The notes under the pieces: generated by a model
Told to the model about the DNA's origin: nothing
The model's input: only the letters and a program-made list of their open reading frames with translations
Database searches by the model: none
Source: an uncultured Actinomycetes bacterium
GTDB taxonomy: Bacteria; Actinomycetota; CALGFH01
Assembly (NCBI GenBank): GCA_937881255.1
Contig: CALGFH010000374.1
Span: 1-9,552, forward strand
Length of the DNA: 9,552 nt
Reading direction: 5' to 3'
In this document: in pieces, positions 1-6,832 of the stretch
Position numbering within the stretch: the first letter of the stretch is position 1
How the letters are laid out: each line of letters begins with the position of its first letter
Program-made: the position numbers and the translations under genes

Positions 1-231
1 CCGGTCGATGTCGGCGGTGCGGCCGTGGCCTTGGAGGTCGACGACGATGACCTGGTGGCGTTCGGCCAGCCTGTCAAGGGTCGGCCCGAACATCTCGCCC
101 GACCCGAGCCCGCCGTGCAGCAACAGCAGCGGCCGCCCGGCCCCGTGGGTCTCGAAGTAGAGGTTGATGCCGTTGACCTTGGCGTACTGGCCGTTGCCGT
201 GGGCCGCTGTTGGCGGATCACTGGCCGTCAC
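1..231 (-). CDS. Alpha/beta hydrolase, N-terminal part (cut by left edge)
   Basis: Only the first 77 codons lie in the window; the reading frame stays open through position 1. The translation reads as the start of an alpha/beta hydrolase fold: strands around VNGINLYFETHG (residues 19-30), then PLLLLHGGLGSG (34-45), whose HGG is the usual oxyanion-hole turn, then VIVVDLQGHGRT (61-72), the typical strand and turn before the nucleophile region. The catalytic Ser, Asp and His would lie beyond the edge, so activity and substrate (esterase, lactonase, haloalkane or epoxide type) cannot be judged. The start is GTG at 231, preceded by GGGAGGAG (239-246) at 7-nt spacing. It is the third gene of an apparent operon, 33 bp after the SnoaL-like gene, and is probably co-controlled by the MarR regulator upstream. 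Confidence 0.85.
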   Translation of the reverse strand, partial: MTASDPPTAAHGNGQYAKVNGINLYFETHGAGRPLLLLHGGLGSGEMFGPTLDRLAERHQVIVVDLQGHGRTADIDR

Positions 232-264
232 AGTGCTGCTCCTCCCATTTCGAGGACCTGACCG

Positions 265-768
265 CTACCGGTGCCCGGCGGCCTGGGCCGCCGGGGCGTG
301 GCCGAGGTGGAGGGCTCGGGAGCCTCGGACCAGGGCGCGGGCCACCCTGGCCGGGACCGAGTCGGGGCTGGGAACCCCGACCGGGCGGACCCGGCCGTTG
401 TGGATAGCGGCACAACGCCAGCCGTCGGGGCCGCGGACCGCGACGATCGTGTTGCGGGTCAGCCGCCGCTTGGGCAGCTTCCTGCGCCAAGCGACCAGCA
501 CCGACCCGGTGGCATGGACCACCGCCACCCCCTCGCCCAGGTGCCGGATCGATTCCACCTCACCGACCAGCGCCGAGCCGAACAGCACCCCCCGAAAGAG
601 CTTGTCGTGGGAGGAGACCATCGCCTCCCGGCCCTGTTCCCGGTAGCCATCGAAGGAGACATAGTCGCAGTCGTCGGTGAAACAGCGACCGTAGGCTTGG
701 GCGTCACCGGCCGTCCAGGCCTGGCACATCCGGTCGAACAGGTCACGGAGCTCTTGGTCGTCGGTCAT
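265..768 (-). CDS. SnoaL/DUF4440-like (NTF2-fold) protein of unknown function
   Basis: A 167-residue protein resembling the SgcJ/EcaC and SnoaL-like group of cone-shaped NTF2-fold proteins. Visible hallmarks are an N-terminal helix ending in FDRMCQAWTAGDAQAYGRCF (residues 11-30), the DCDYVSFDG segment (33-41), GREAMVSSHDKLFRGVLFGS (46-65), and strands at GVAVVHATGSVLV (80-92), TRNTIVAVRGPDGW (104-117) and IHNGRV (122-127). This pattern is typical of the TIGR02246-like family. Members include small isomerases, cyclases and proteins of no known activity, so no reaction is assigned. The C-terminal 30 residues are Ala/Arg-rich and look like a disordered tail. The ATG at 766-768 shares one base with the marR stop (TGATG), and GGAGG at 776-780 sits 7 nt upstream, so translation is probably coupled to the regulator. 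Confidence 0.8.
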   Translation of the reverse strand: MTDDQELRDLFDRMCQAWTAGDAQAYGRCFTDDCDYVSFDGYREQGREAMVSSHDKLFRGVLFGSALVGEVESIRHLGEGVAVVHATGSVLVAWRRKLPKRRLTRNTIVAVRGPDGWRCAAIHNGRVRPVGVPSPDSVPARVARALVRGSRALHLGHAPAAQAAGHR

Positions 769-1292
769 CAGGACGCCTCCGGAGTCGCCGACAGGGAGCT
801 GGGCTGGCGGCCACCGGCCGCCAGCACCTGGGCTCGCAGCAGGGCCCCGCGCTGGTAGGCCAAGTCGGTGGCCCGGGACAGGAACTCGGCGATCGCGGCT
901 AGCTGGTGGGCGTCGAACCCCTCCAGCAGCCCACCCGCCTCGGGCAGGCCCTCGAACAGCCGGTGGACCTCGCGGACGGCCGCGGGGGTGGGGCGCAGCA
1001 CCTGCTTGCGGCGGTCGTGGGGATGGGGCTCGCGGCCCAGCCGGCCCGACCGTTCCAGCCGGGCCACCACCCCGGTGATGGCCCCGCTGGTCAGGCCGGT
1101 GATGGCGGCCAGCTCGCTGGCCGTCATGGGGGCCCGCTCATACAGCAGGTCCAGGCACTTGTGGTCGGTCGGGCCCAACCCGAGCCGCTCAGCCAGGGCG
1201 TGGTGAAACAGCACGGTCGCGGTGCTGTGCCGCCGGCCCAGCGACCCGTTGATCTTGGCGGCCAGCTCTGCCCCATCCGCCTGTCGGGCCAT
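768..1292 (-). CDS. MarR-family transcriptional regulator
   Basis: A 174-residue winged helix-turn-helix repressor of the MarR type. The DNA-binding domain spans about residues 43-105: TDHKCLDLLYERAPMTASEL leads into the HTH at TASELAAITGLTSGAITGVV (57-76). The recognition helix continues as ARLERSGRLGREPHPHDRRK, with the characteristic wing DRRKQVL at 93-99. Flanking helices (roughly 5-40 and 125-158) would form the dimer interface. MarR proteins usually bind palindromic operators near their own promoter and release on binding a small phenolic or similar ligand. The ATG at 1292 is the first possible start because an in-frame TAG lies 9 bases upstream; its Shine-Dalgarno (AGAAGGA, 1305-1311) is at a long 12-nt spacing. 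It heads the operon with the SnoaL-like and hydrolase genes, suggesting ligand-responsive control of a small detoxification or degradation unit. The ligand is unknown. Confidence 0.92.
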   Translation of the reverse strand: MARQADGAELAAKINGSLGRRHSTATVLFHHALAERLGLGPTDHKCLDLLYERAPMTASELAAITGLTSGAITGVVARLERSGRLGREPHPHDRRKQVLRPTPAAVREVHRLFEGLPEAGGLLEGFDAHQLAAIAEFLSRATDLAYQRGALLRAQVLAAGGRQPSSLSATPEAS

Positions 1293-1316
1293 GGTCTTCT
1301 ACCATCCTTCTTCAAA

Positions 1317-1347
1317 ACTCACTTAGTGGTTAAGTTACTTGATGAGT
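1317..1347. promoter_or_regulatory. Candidate MarR operator (inverted repeats over the marR -10)
   Basis: An AT-rich island in otherwise GC-rich DNA. It contains ACTTA (1321-1325) and TAAGT (1331-1335) as an inverted repeat with a 5-bp spacer, the odd palindromes CACTTAGTG (1320-1328) and AAGTTACTT (1332-1340), and an outer pair ACTCA (1317-1321) / TGAGT (1343-1347). It covers the predicted -10 and start site of marR, exactly where an autorepressing MarR dimer would bind. Which of the nested repeats is the true site cannot be decided from sequence. Confidence 0.5.
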
Positions 1348-1360
1348 AGAACTATGTCAA
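1332..1360 (-). promoter_or_regulatory. Sigma70-like promoter of the marR operon
   Basis: On the minus strand TTGACA (1360-1355) is followed after 17 bp by TAACTT (1337-1332). The -35 is a perfect consensus and the -10 keeps the key first, second and last bases. The predicted transcription start is near 1325, about 30 bp before the marR ATG. The -10 lies inside the inverted repeat listed separately. This is a prediction by inspection. Confidence 0.6.
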
Positions 1361-1511
1361 TGTGAGCCGATAGGGGCAGGGCAGAGGGGCGATGAAGGCC
1401 TGCAACCAGCCGAACAGGGCCGCGCCGAGTGCGTGTCGGGGTGAGCCAACGCGACCGCCAGCCTCCGGACCCCGTGACCCCTCCTGCCTCCGGGATCGTC
1501 GGGTTTCTTTT

Positions 1512-1535
1512 GTTTCCACCGAATTGGTGGGAAAC
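1512..1535. promoter_or_regulatory. Candidate operator upstream of the sugar operon
   Basis: Left arm GTTTCCACC (1512-1520), centre GAATT, right arm GGTGGGAAAC (1526-1535). The inner CCACC/GGTGG arms are perfect and the outer GTTT/AAAC arms match with one extra G on the right. It lies about 75 bp before the manA-like GTG, inside a locally AT-richer stretch. This is a plausible position for a LacI-, ROK- or GntR-type sugar regulator, none of which is encoded in the window. It could instead form a leader hairpin in the transcript. Confidence 0.4.
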
Positions 1536-1610
1536 TGCTGCGGATATGCCGATCCAGCTGGCCCTCCTGCAGGGTAGTTCCTCGGCGTTCCAGACCGGCC
1601 TGATCGCGCC

Positions 1611-2645
1611 GTGAAGCCGATCGCGTTGGCCGCCAACCGGTTCCCCCGCTTCTACCGGGGCGGGTCGGCCATCGACGAGCTGCGCGGCGGCGCGCACGGT
1701 GCCGGCGGGGCGTTCTCCCCCGAGGACTGGGTCGGCTCGACCACGTCCGCCTTCGGGTCGGCCGGCGACGGCCTGACCCGGCTGGAGGACGGCCGGACGC
1801 TGCGCGAGGCGATCCGCTCCGACCCGGAGGGCTTCCTGGGGCCGCGCCACGCCGAGGCCTACGGCGACGACCCGGCGCTGCTGGTCAAGCTGCTGCACGC
1901 CGGCGAGCGCCTGCCCGTCCACTGCCACCCGGACCGCGACTTCGCCCGCCGCCACCTCGGCTGCCCGTGGGGCAAGACCGAGGCCTGGGTGATCGTCGGC
2001 GGCGACGGCCCCGACCCGGTCGTGCACCTGGGCTTCCGCGAGGACATGGACCCCGGTCGGCTGGCCGGGCTGGTCGAGGCCCAGCGCGTCGAGGCGATGC
2101 TGGCCGCCCTCAACGCCGTCCCGGTGGCCGCCGGCGACACCGTGCTCGTCCCCGCCGGGATGCCGCACGCCATCGGCCAGGGTGTCCTGCTGGTCGAGCT
2201 CCAGGAGCCGACCGACTTCTCGGTGCTGCTGGAGTGGGAGGGCTTCGCCATCGACGGCCGGGCCGAGGGCCACCTCGGGCTCGGCTTCGACCTCGCCCTG
2301 GGCTGCGTCGACCGCGCCGGCTGGAGCCCGGCCCGGCTGGACCGGCTGCGCGGCGGGCGGGGGCCGGTGCGCCCGGGGGCCGAGCGGCTGTTCCCGGCCG
2401 AGGCCGACCCGTTCTTCCGGGCCGAGCGGTTGCGACCGGACCAGGCCGTGTCCCTGGAGCCCGCCTTCTCGATCCTGGTCGTCACCGAGGGATCGGGCCG
2501 GCTGGAGACGGGCGGCGGCTCCCTGGGGTTGGGCCGCGGCGACACGGTGCTGGTCCCTTTCGCCGCCGGACCGGGTGCGGTGCGCGGCCGGCTCGAGGCG
2601 GTCCGCTGCCTCCCCCCCGACCCGGACGCCGGCGGCGCCCGGTGA
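1611..2645 (+). CDS. Class I mannose-6-phosphate isomerase-like enzyme
   Basis: A 344-residue cupin metalloenzyme of the ManA (type I phosphomannose isomerase) family, which interconverts mannose-6-phosphate and fructose-6-phosphate in the cytoplasm. The N-terminus has the family's NRFPRFYRGG opening (residues 9-18). Zinc-ligand motifs are in order: HCHPD (104-108, His106 expected ligand), GKTEAW (121-126, Glu124) and PAGMPHAIG (181-189, His186). A second, degenerate cupin fills the C-terminal half (about 265-335). Length suits the short bacterial form. The start is GTG at 1611: an in-frame TAG at 1575 leaves no other standard start upstream, and it gives the expected N-terminus, but no Shine-Dalgarno is visible. 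It is the first gene of the five-gene sugar operon and its stop overlaps the kinase start by 4 bases. Because it is paired with an FGGY kinase of unknown specificity, the natural substrate may be another sugar phosphate. Confidence 0.85.
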   Translation: MKPIALAANRFPRFYRGGSAIDELRGGAHGAGGAFSPEDWVGSTTSAFGSAGDGLTRLEDGRTLREAIRSDPEGFLGPRHAEAYGDDPALLVKLLHAGERLPVHCHPDRDFARRHLGCPWGKTEAWVIVGGDGPDPVVHLGFREDMDPGRLAGLVEAQRVEAMLAALNAVPVAAGDTVLVPAGMPHAIGQGVLLVELQEPTDFSVLLEWEGFAIDGRAEGHLGLGFDLALGCVDRAGWSPARLDRLRGGRGPVRPGAERLFPAEADPFFRAERLRPDQAVSLEPAFSILVVTEGSGRLETGGGSLGLGRGDTVLVPFAAGPGAVRGRLEAVRCLPPDPDAGGAR

Positions 2646-4018
2646 GCGGCGAGGAGCTGCTGGTCGGCATCGACGTCGGCACCACCCTGTGCAAGGCGGC
2701 GGTGGTCCGGGCCGCCGACGGGACCGAGGTGGCCCATGGCGCGACCCGCACGCCCTGGACGGTCGTGCCGACCGGGGCCGAGCTGGCCCCCGAGCGGCTG
2801 CTGGAGGCGGCGCTGGCCGCGACCGCGACCGCCCTGGAGCACGCCCCCGGCGGCCCGGTGGCCGGCGTCGGGGTGACCAGCATGGCCGAGACGGGCGTGC
2901 TGCTGGACGGCCGCGGCCGACCGCTGGCCCCGGCGATCGCCTGGCACGACGCCCGGGGCGAGGCCGAGGCGGCCCGGCTCGCCGCCGACCTGGGGGCCGA
3001 GCGGTTCCCGGCCCGTACCGGGCTGCCGGTCCGTCCGCTGTGGTCGATCGCCAAGTACGCCTGGCTCCGGGCCCACCACCCGGAGGTCGCCGCCGCCGTC
3101 CGCTGGCTCGCGGTGGCCGAATGGGTGGTCAACGGCCTGGGCGGCGAGCAGGTGGCCGAGCTGTCGCTCGCCTCCCGGACCGGCCTGCTCGACCTGGAAC
3201 GGCGGGCCTGGTGGGAGGAGGCCCGGGCGTGGGCCGAGGCGCCGCCGGGGCTGCTGGCCGACCTGGTCCAGGCGGGCAGCCCGGCCGGCCGGGCCGGCCG
3301 CGGGCAGCTCTCCCGCCTGGCCGGGGCGACCCTCACCGTGGCCGGCCACGACCACCTCAGCGCCTCGGTCGGGGCCGGCGCCACCCGCCCGGGCGACCTG
3401 TTCGACTCCTGCGGCACCGCCGAGGCGCTCATCCGGGCGGTCCAACCTCCGGTCGCAGCCGACGACGTCCGCCGGCTGGTCGCCGCCCACATCACCGTCG
3501 GCTGGCACGTCCTGCCCGGCCGCCAGGCCCTGCTCGGGTCCTCCCGGGCCGGACTCGCCCTACAGCGGTTCCTCGACCTGCTCGGGGTCGGCGACGACCA
3601 GGCCCGCGACGAGCTCGACCGGGCCGCGGCGGACGTCCCGCCCGGCAGCGGCGGCCTGGCCGTGCGGGACATGTTCGGCGACCGGGTGGCGCTCGAGGGG
3701 ATCGGCGCCGACCCCAGCCCGGCGCTGGTGTGGCGGGCGGCGCTGGAGGCGGTGGCCGGGCGGGCGGCCGAGTTGCGCGCCCACATCGAGTCGGTCGCCG
3801 GGCCGAGCCGGCGACTGGTGCTGGCCGGCGGCTGGGCGAAGAACCCGGCCGCCCGCTCTGTGAAGCGGGCGCTGCTCGGCCCCTTCGACTGGCCGCAGGT
3901 CACCCAGGCCGGCGCCCGCGGGGCCGCGTTGCTGGCCGGCGTCGCCGCCGGCCGCTACGGAGGGATCGACGAGCTGCCGGGGCCGGCCCCTGCGGCACCA
4001 GAGAGGAGCCTGCGGTGA
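2642..4018 (+). CDS. FGGY-family carbohydrate kinase
   Basis: A 458-residue cytoplasmic ATP-dependent sugar kinase. The first actin-like domain opens with LLVGIDVGTTLCKAAVV (residues 6-22), where DVGTT is the phosphate-1 loop. AIAWHDARG (98-106) is the usual substrate-side segment. AGHDHLSASVGAG (234-246) carries the probable catalytic base, Asp237. The second domain has SCGTAEA (256-262) and the nucleotide-binding LVLAGGWAKNPA (392-403). The length is slightly short for the family (commonly about 480-520). FGGY members phosphorylate xylulose, ribulose, fuculose, rhamnulose, gluconate, glycerol, erythritol and others, and specificity cannot be read from these motifs. The GTG start at 2642 overlaps the isomerase stop (GTGA) with no clear Shine-Dalgarno, so it probably depends on coupling. 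Lying between an isomerase and a CUT2 transporter, it most likely phosphorylates the imported sugar. Confidence 0.9.
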   Translation: MSGEELLVGIDVGTTLCKAAVVRAADGTEVAHGATRTPWTVVPTGAELAPERLLEAALAATATALEHAPGGPVAGVGVTSMAETGVLLDGRGRPLAPAIAWHDARGEAEAARLAADLGAERFPARTGLPVRPLWSIAKYAWLRAHHPEVAAAVRWLAVAEWVVNGLGGEQVAELSLASRTGLLDLERRAWWEEARAWAEAPPGLLADLVQAGSPAGRAGRGQLSRLAGATLTVAGHDHLSASVGAGATRPGDLFDSCGTAEALIRAVQPPVAADDVRRLVAAHITVGWHVLPGRQALLGSSRAGLALQRFLDLLGVGDDQARDELDRAAADVPPGSGGLAVRDMFGDRVALEGIGADPSPALVWRAALEAVAGRAAELRAHIESVAGPSRRLVLAGGWAKNPAARSVKRALLGPFDWPQVTQAGARGAALLAGVAAGRYGGIDELPGPAPAAPERSLR

Positions 4019-4779
4019 GCGAACCCCTGCTGGAGGCGAGCGGCATCACCAAGAGCTTCGCCGGCGTCCGGGCGCTGCGGGGCGCCGACTTCGCCGTCCA
4101 CCCGGGTGAGGTGGCGGCCCTGGTCGGCGACAACGGCGCCGGCAAGAGCACGCTGGTCAAGATCCTGTCGGGCACCCTCGCCCCCGACGGGGGCGAGATC
4201 CGGTTCGAGGGTCGCCAGGTCGCCGTCCCGAACCCGGTCGCGGCCCGCGAGCTCGGCATCGAGACTGTCTACCAGGACCTGGCCCTCGCCCCCGAGCTCG
4301 ACCCGGCGGCCAACCTGTTCCTCGGCCGCGAGCTGGTCCGCCCCGGGCTGCTCGGCAAGCTCGGGTTCCTGGACAAGGCGGCCATGCGCCGCCGGACCAA
4401 CAAGGCCTTCGCCGACCTCGGCATCGGGCTCCAGGACACCGGGGCCATGGTGGCCAACCTGTCGGGTGGGCAGCGCCAGAGCGTCGCCGTCAGCCGGGCC
4501 GCCACCTGGGTCAGCAAGGTCGTGTTCATGGATGAGCCTACCGCCGCCCTCGGCGTGGTCCAGTCGGCGCATGTGCGCGACCTGATCCGGCGGGTGCGCG
4601 ACTCGGGCATCGCCGTCGTGCTCATCAGCCACAACATGCCGGAGGTGATGGAGCTGGCCGACCGGATCGAGGTGCTCCGGCTCGGGGTCCGGGTGGCTCG
4701 CTACCAGGCCGCCGACACCACCATGGAGCAGGTCATCGCCGCCATGACCGGTGCCCTGGGCGACGAGGAGGTGGCGTGA
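4015..4779 (+). CDS. CUT2 sugar ABC transporter ATP-binding protein (single domain, FrcA-like)
   Basis: A 254-residue ATPase that powers the sugar importer at the inner face of the membrane. All nucleotide-binding motifs are intact: Walker A GDNGAGKST (38-46), Q-loop YQD (86-88), signature LSGGQRQ (149-155), Walker B VVFMDE (169-174) and switch His in SHN (205-207). The D-loop reads TAALGVVQ instead of the common SALD. As I recall, that is shared with single-domain CUT2 ATPases of the FrcA type, which differ from the tandem ATPases RbsA, XylG and MglA. The start is GTG at 4015, overlapping the kinase stop by 4 bases, with AGGAG (4004-4008) at 6-nt spacing. With only one ATPase domain, the working transporter should contain two copies of this subunit with two permeases. 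Confidence 0.93.
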   Translation: MSEPLLEASGITKSFAGVRALRGADFAVHPGEVAALVGDNGAGKSTLVKILSGTLAPDGGEIRFEGRQVAVPNPVAARELGIETVYQDLALAPELDPAANLFLGRELVRPGLLGKLGFLDKAAMRRRTNKAFADLGIGLQDTGAMVANLSGGQRQSVAVSRAATWVSKVVFMDEPTAALGVVQSAHVRDLIRRVRDSGIAVVLISHNMPEVMELADRIEVLRLGVRVARYQAADTTMEQVIAAMTGALGDEEVA

Positions 4780-5825
4780 GCGACCTCACCGAGGTGACCG
4801 CGGCCGACGAGGAGCCGGCCGAGGCGTCGGAGCCGTCCGGGGTCCGGGCGGCGCTGCGCCGCCGGCTGACCGAGACCACCACCTGGACCTTCCTGATCCT
4901 GCTCGGCATCGTGGCCGGCTTCGCCGCCCTGCGCTTCCAGCAGTTCGCCACGGTGTTCAACTTCCGCAACATCGCCGCCGACGCCTCGGGGCTGCTGATC
5001 ATCGCCGTCGGCATGACCTTCGTGATCATCACCGCCGGGATCGACCTCTCGGTCGGGTCGGTGCTGGTCTTCTCCGGGGTGATCGCGGCCAAGGTGATGC
5101 TGGCCATCGGCGGCGGGGGCTGGGGCGCGATCGCGGCCGGGCTGGTCGCCGGGCTCGTTGCCGGCACGGCCTGGGGCGTGGTCAACGGCGTGCTCGTCAC
5201 CAAGGCCAGGGTGCCGCCGCTGATCGTCACCCTGGGCACCCTCGGGATGGCGCTCGGGTCGGCCCTGCTGATCACCGGCGGGATCGACGTGCGCGGCGTC
5301 CCCCTCCAGCTGACCACCACCATCGGGATCGGGCAGCTTGCCGGCGTCCCCTACGTCGTCATCATCGCTGCTGCGGTGACCGCCGTCGGCGCCGTCACCC
5401 TGTCCATGACCCGCTTCGGGCGCTACACCTACGCGATCGGCTCCAACGCCGAGGCGGCCCGGCGGGCCGGCATCAACGTCGACCGGCACCTGATCAAGGT
5501 GTATGCGCTGTCGGGGTTCCTGGCCGGCATGGCCGGGATGGTGTCGCTGGCCCGCTTCGCGACCACCACCATCGGCGGACACTCGACCGACAACCTGGCC
5601 GCGATCGCCGCCGTCGTCCTCGGCGGCACCAGCCTGTTCGGCGGCATCGGGACGGTGCTGGGCACGGTCGTGGGGGTGTTCATCCCGGCCATCCTCCAGA
5701 ACGGGTTCGTGATCCTCGGGGTGCAGCCGTTCTGGCAGCAGGTCGCGGTCGGGGCCGTCCTGATCATCGCCGTCTACATCGACCAGCTCAAGCGCCGCGC
5801 CCAGGAGCGCGGCGAGAGGAGGTAG
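4776..5825 (+). CDS. CUT2 sugar ABC transporter permease (RbsC/FrcC-like)
   Basis: A 349-residue integral membrane subunit. After a charged cytoplasmic N-terminus (1-35), hydrophobic segments fall near 37-51, 71-88, 93-110, 116-140, 148-167, 190-211, 243-258, 274-304 and 322-336. Family signatures are GMTFVIITAGIDLSVGS (79-95) and the cytoplasmic loop GRYTYAIGSNAEAARRAGI (215-233), which contacts the ATPase, followed by GGTSLFGGIGTVLGT (283-297). It belongs to the BPD_transp_2 (ribose/xylose/galactose/fructose) family. The GTG start overlaps the ATPase stop by 4 bases. AGGAGGT (4766-4772) lies only 3 nt before it, a short spacing that may rely on coupled reinitiation. The Arg-rich C-terminus overlaps the strong ribosome binding site of the next gene. 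Confidence 0.93.
   Translation: MSDLTEVTAADEEPAEASEPSGVRAALRRRLTETTTWTFLILLGIVAGFAALRFQQFATVFNFRNIAADASGLLIIAVGMTFVIITAGIDLSVGSVLVFSGVIAAKVMLAIGGGGWGAIAAGLVAGLVAGTAWGVVNGVLVTKARVPPLIVTLGTLGMALGSALLITGGIDVRGVPLQLTTTIGIGQLAGVPYVVIIAAAVTAVGAVTLSMTRFGRYTYAIGSNAEAARRAGINVDRHLIKVYALSGFLAGMAGMVSLARFATTTIGGHSTDNLAAIAAVVLGGTSLFGGIGTVLGTVVGVFIPAILQNGFVILGVQPFWQQVAVGAVLIIAVYIDQLKRRAQERGERR
5817..5823 (+). promoter_or_regulatory. Perfect Shine-Dalgarno for the substrate-binding protein gene
   Basis: AGGAGGT, fully complementary to the 16S 3' end, sits 7 nt before the ATG at 5831 and overlaps the last permease codons and its stop. It is the best-spaced site in the operon, fitting the need for more binding protein than membrane subunits. 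Confidence 0.75.
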
Positions 5826-5830
5826 GGACC

Positions 5831-6814
5831 ATGCGCAGACGCTGGCTCGTCGGAACGGTCGCGCTCGCGCTCCTGCTCGCGGCCTGCGGTGGGGACGACG
5901 AGGGAGGAGGAGGCGCCGGCGGCGGCGCCGAGCAGCAGTACTCGCTGACCCTGATCCAGGGGGTCAAGGGCGACCAGTTCTACGTCACCATGCAGTGCGG
6001 GGCCCAGGAGGCGGCCGCCGCCGCCGGCGCGACCCTCGAGGTCACCGCCCCGGACGAGTTCGACGCCTCGCTGCAGACCCCGGTGGTCAACGCCGTGGTG
6101 GCCAAGAAGCCCGACGCCATCCTGGTCGCCCCGACCGACACCCAGGCCATGATCCCGCCGCTCACCCAGGCCAAGGCGGCCGGGATCAAGCTGGTGTTCG
6201 TCGACACCACCACCGAGAACGGCGCCGAGCTGGCCGAGTCGGAGATCGCCTCCGACAACGAGGAGGGCGGCCGCGAGGCGGCCCGGAGCCTGGCCGAGCT
6301 GACCGGCGGCAAGGGATCGGTGCTGGTCATCAACGTCAAGCCCGGCATCTCCACCACCGACGCCCGGGCCAAGGGCTTCGAGGAGGAGATCAAGAAGACA
6401 CCCGGCCTCAAGTACATCGGGCAGGAGTACTCCAACGACAAGCCCGAGACCGCCGCCGCCAAGACGACCGCCGCCCTGGCCGCCCACCCCGACCTGGTCG
6501 GCATCTTCGGGACCAACCTGTTCTCGGCCGAGGGGGCCGCGACCGGGCTGCGCAGCGCCGGCGCCGCCGAGAAGGTCAAGATCGTCGGCTTCGACGCCGG
6601 CCCCAAGCAGGTCGAGGACCTGGAGCAGGGCATCGTCCAGGCCCTGATCGCCCAGAAGCCGGCCGACATCGGCAAGGCCGGCGTCGAGCAGGCGATCGCC
6701 GCCCTCAAGGGCGAGCCGGTCCAGAAGAAGATCGGCACCGGCTTCGTCGTGGTCACCAAGGAGAACATGAACGACCCGGACGTCAAGCCGTTCCTCTACA
6801 AGTCGAGTTGCTGA
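5831..6814 (+). CDS. Sugar ABC transporter substrate-binding lipoprotein (CUT2)
   Basis: A 327-residue exported sugar-binding protein of the periplasmic-binding-protein type 1 fold (Peripla_BP_4, RbsB/FrcB-like). It has a type II signal peptide: basic MRRRW, hydrophobic core, lipobox LAAC with lipidated Cys19, then a Gly/Asp-rich linker (20-34). The mature domain shows the family pattern: YSLTLIQGVKGDQFYVTMQCG (37-57), PDAILVAPTDTQAM (94-107), KLVFVDTTTENG (120-131), SDNEEGGREAA (141-151), LVGIFGTNLFSAEGAATGL (222-240) and IVGFDAGPKQVEDLEQG (251-267). The ATG at 5831 follows the permease stop by 5 bases. It is the last gene of the operon, whereas binding-protein genes often come first. The ligand is a free monosaccharide by family, but which one is not apparent. 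Confidence 0.93.
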   Translation: MRRRWLVGTVALALLLAACGGDDEGGGGAGGGAEQQYSLTLIQGVKGDQFYVTMQCGAQEAAAAAGATLEVTAPDEFDASLQTPVVNAVVAKKPDAILVAPTDTQAMIPPLTQAKAAGIKLVFVDTTTENGAELAESEIASDNEEGGREAARSLAELTGGKGSVLVINVKPGISTTDARAKGFEEEIKKTPGLKYIGQEYSNDKPETAAAKTTAALAAHPDLVGIFGTNLFSAEGAATGLRSAGAAEKVKIVGFDAGPKQVEDLEQGIVQALIAQKPADIGKAGVEQAIAALKGEPVQKKIGTGFVVVTKENMNDPDVKPFLYKSSC

Positions 6815-6832
6815 GCAATCCACCGTCGCCGG

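Larger units (their letters stand above)
1293..1610. other. Divergent intergenic region between marR and the sugar operon
   Basis: This 318-bp stretch has no convincing gene. The marR-proximal part holds the promoter and AT-rich repeats listed separately. The middle (about 1370-1500) is GC-rich and I see no recognisable element in it. The part near the sugar operon holds the inverted repeat at 1512-1535. A clear plus-strand promoter is not visible: TTGGTG (1524-1529) with TATGCC (1545-1550) is a poor match with a 15-bp spacer. A 61-codon ORF at 1392-1577 was rejected as chance. Confidence 0.6.

Noticed and set aside
1392..1577. 61-codon plus-strand ORF in the marR/sugar-operon gap
   Set aside because: The GAGGGG-like ribosome site is too close to the ATG, the protein shows no pattern, and it overlaps the candidate operator. 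It is likely chance.
1859..3508. Long minus-strand ORF (549 codons) opposite the isomerase and kinase genes
   Set aside because: The composition is low-complexity Gly/Arg/Pro/Ala, as expected from antisense of GC-rich coding DNA. The plus-strand genes have clear family motifs.
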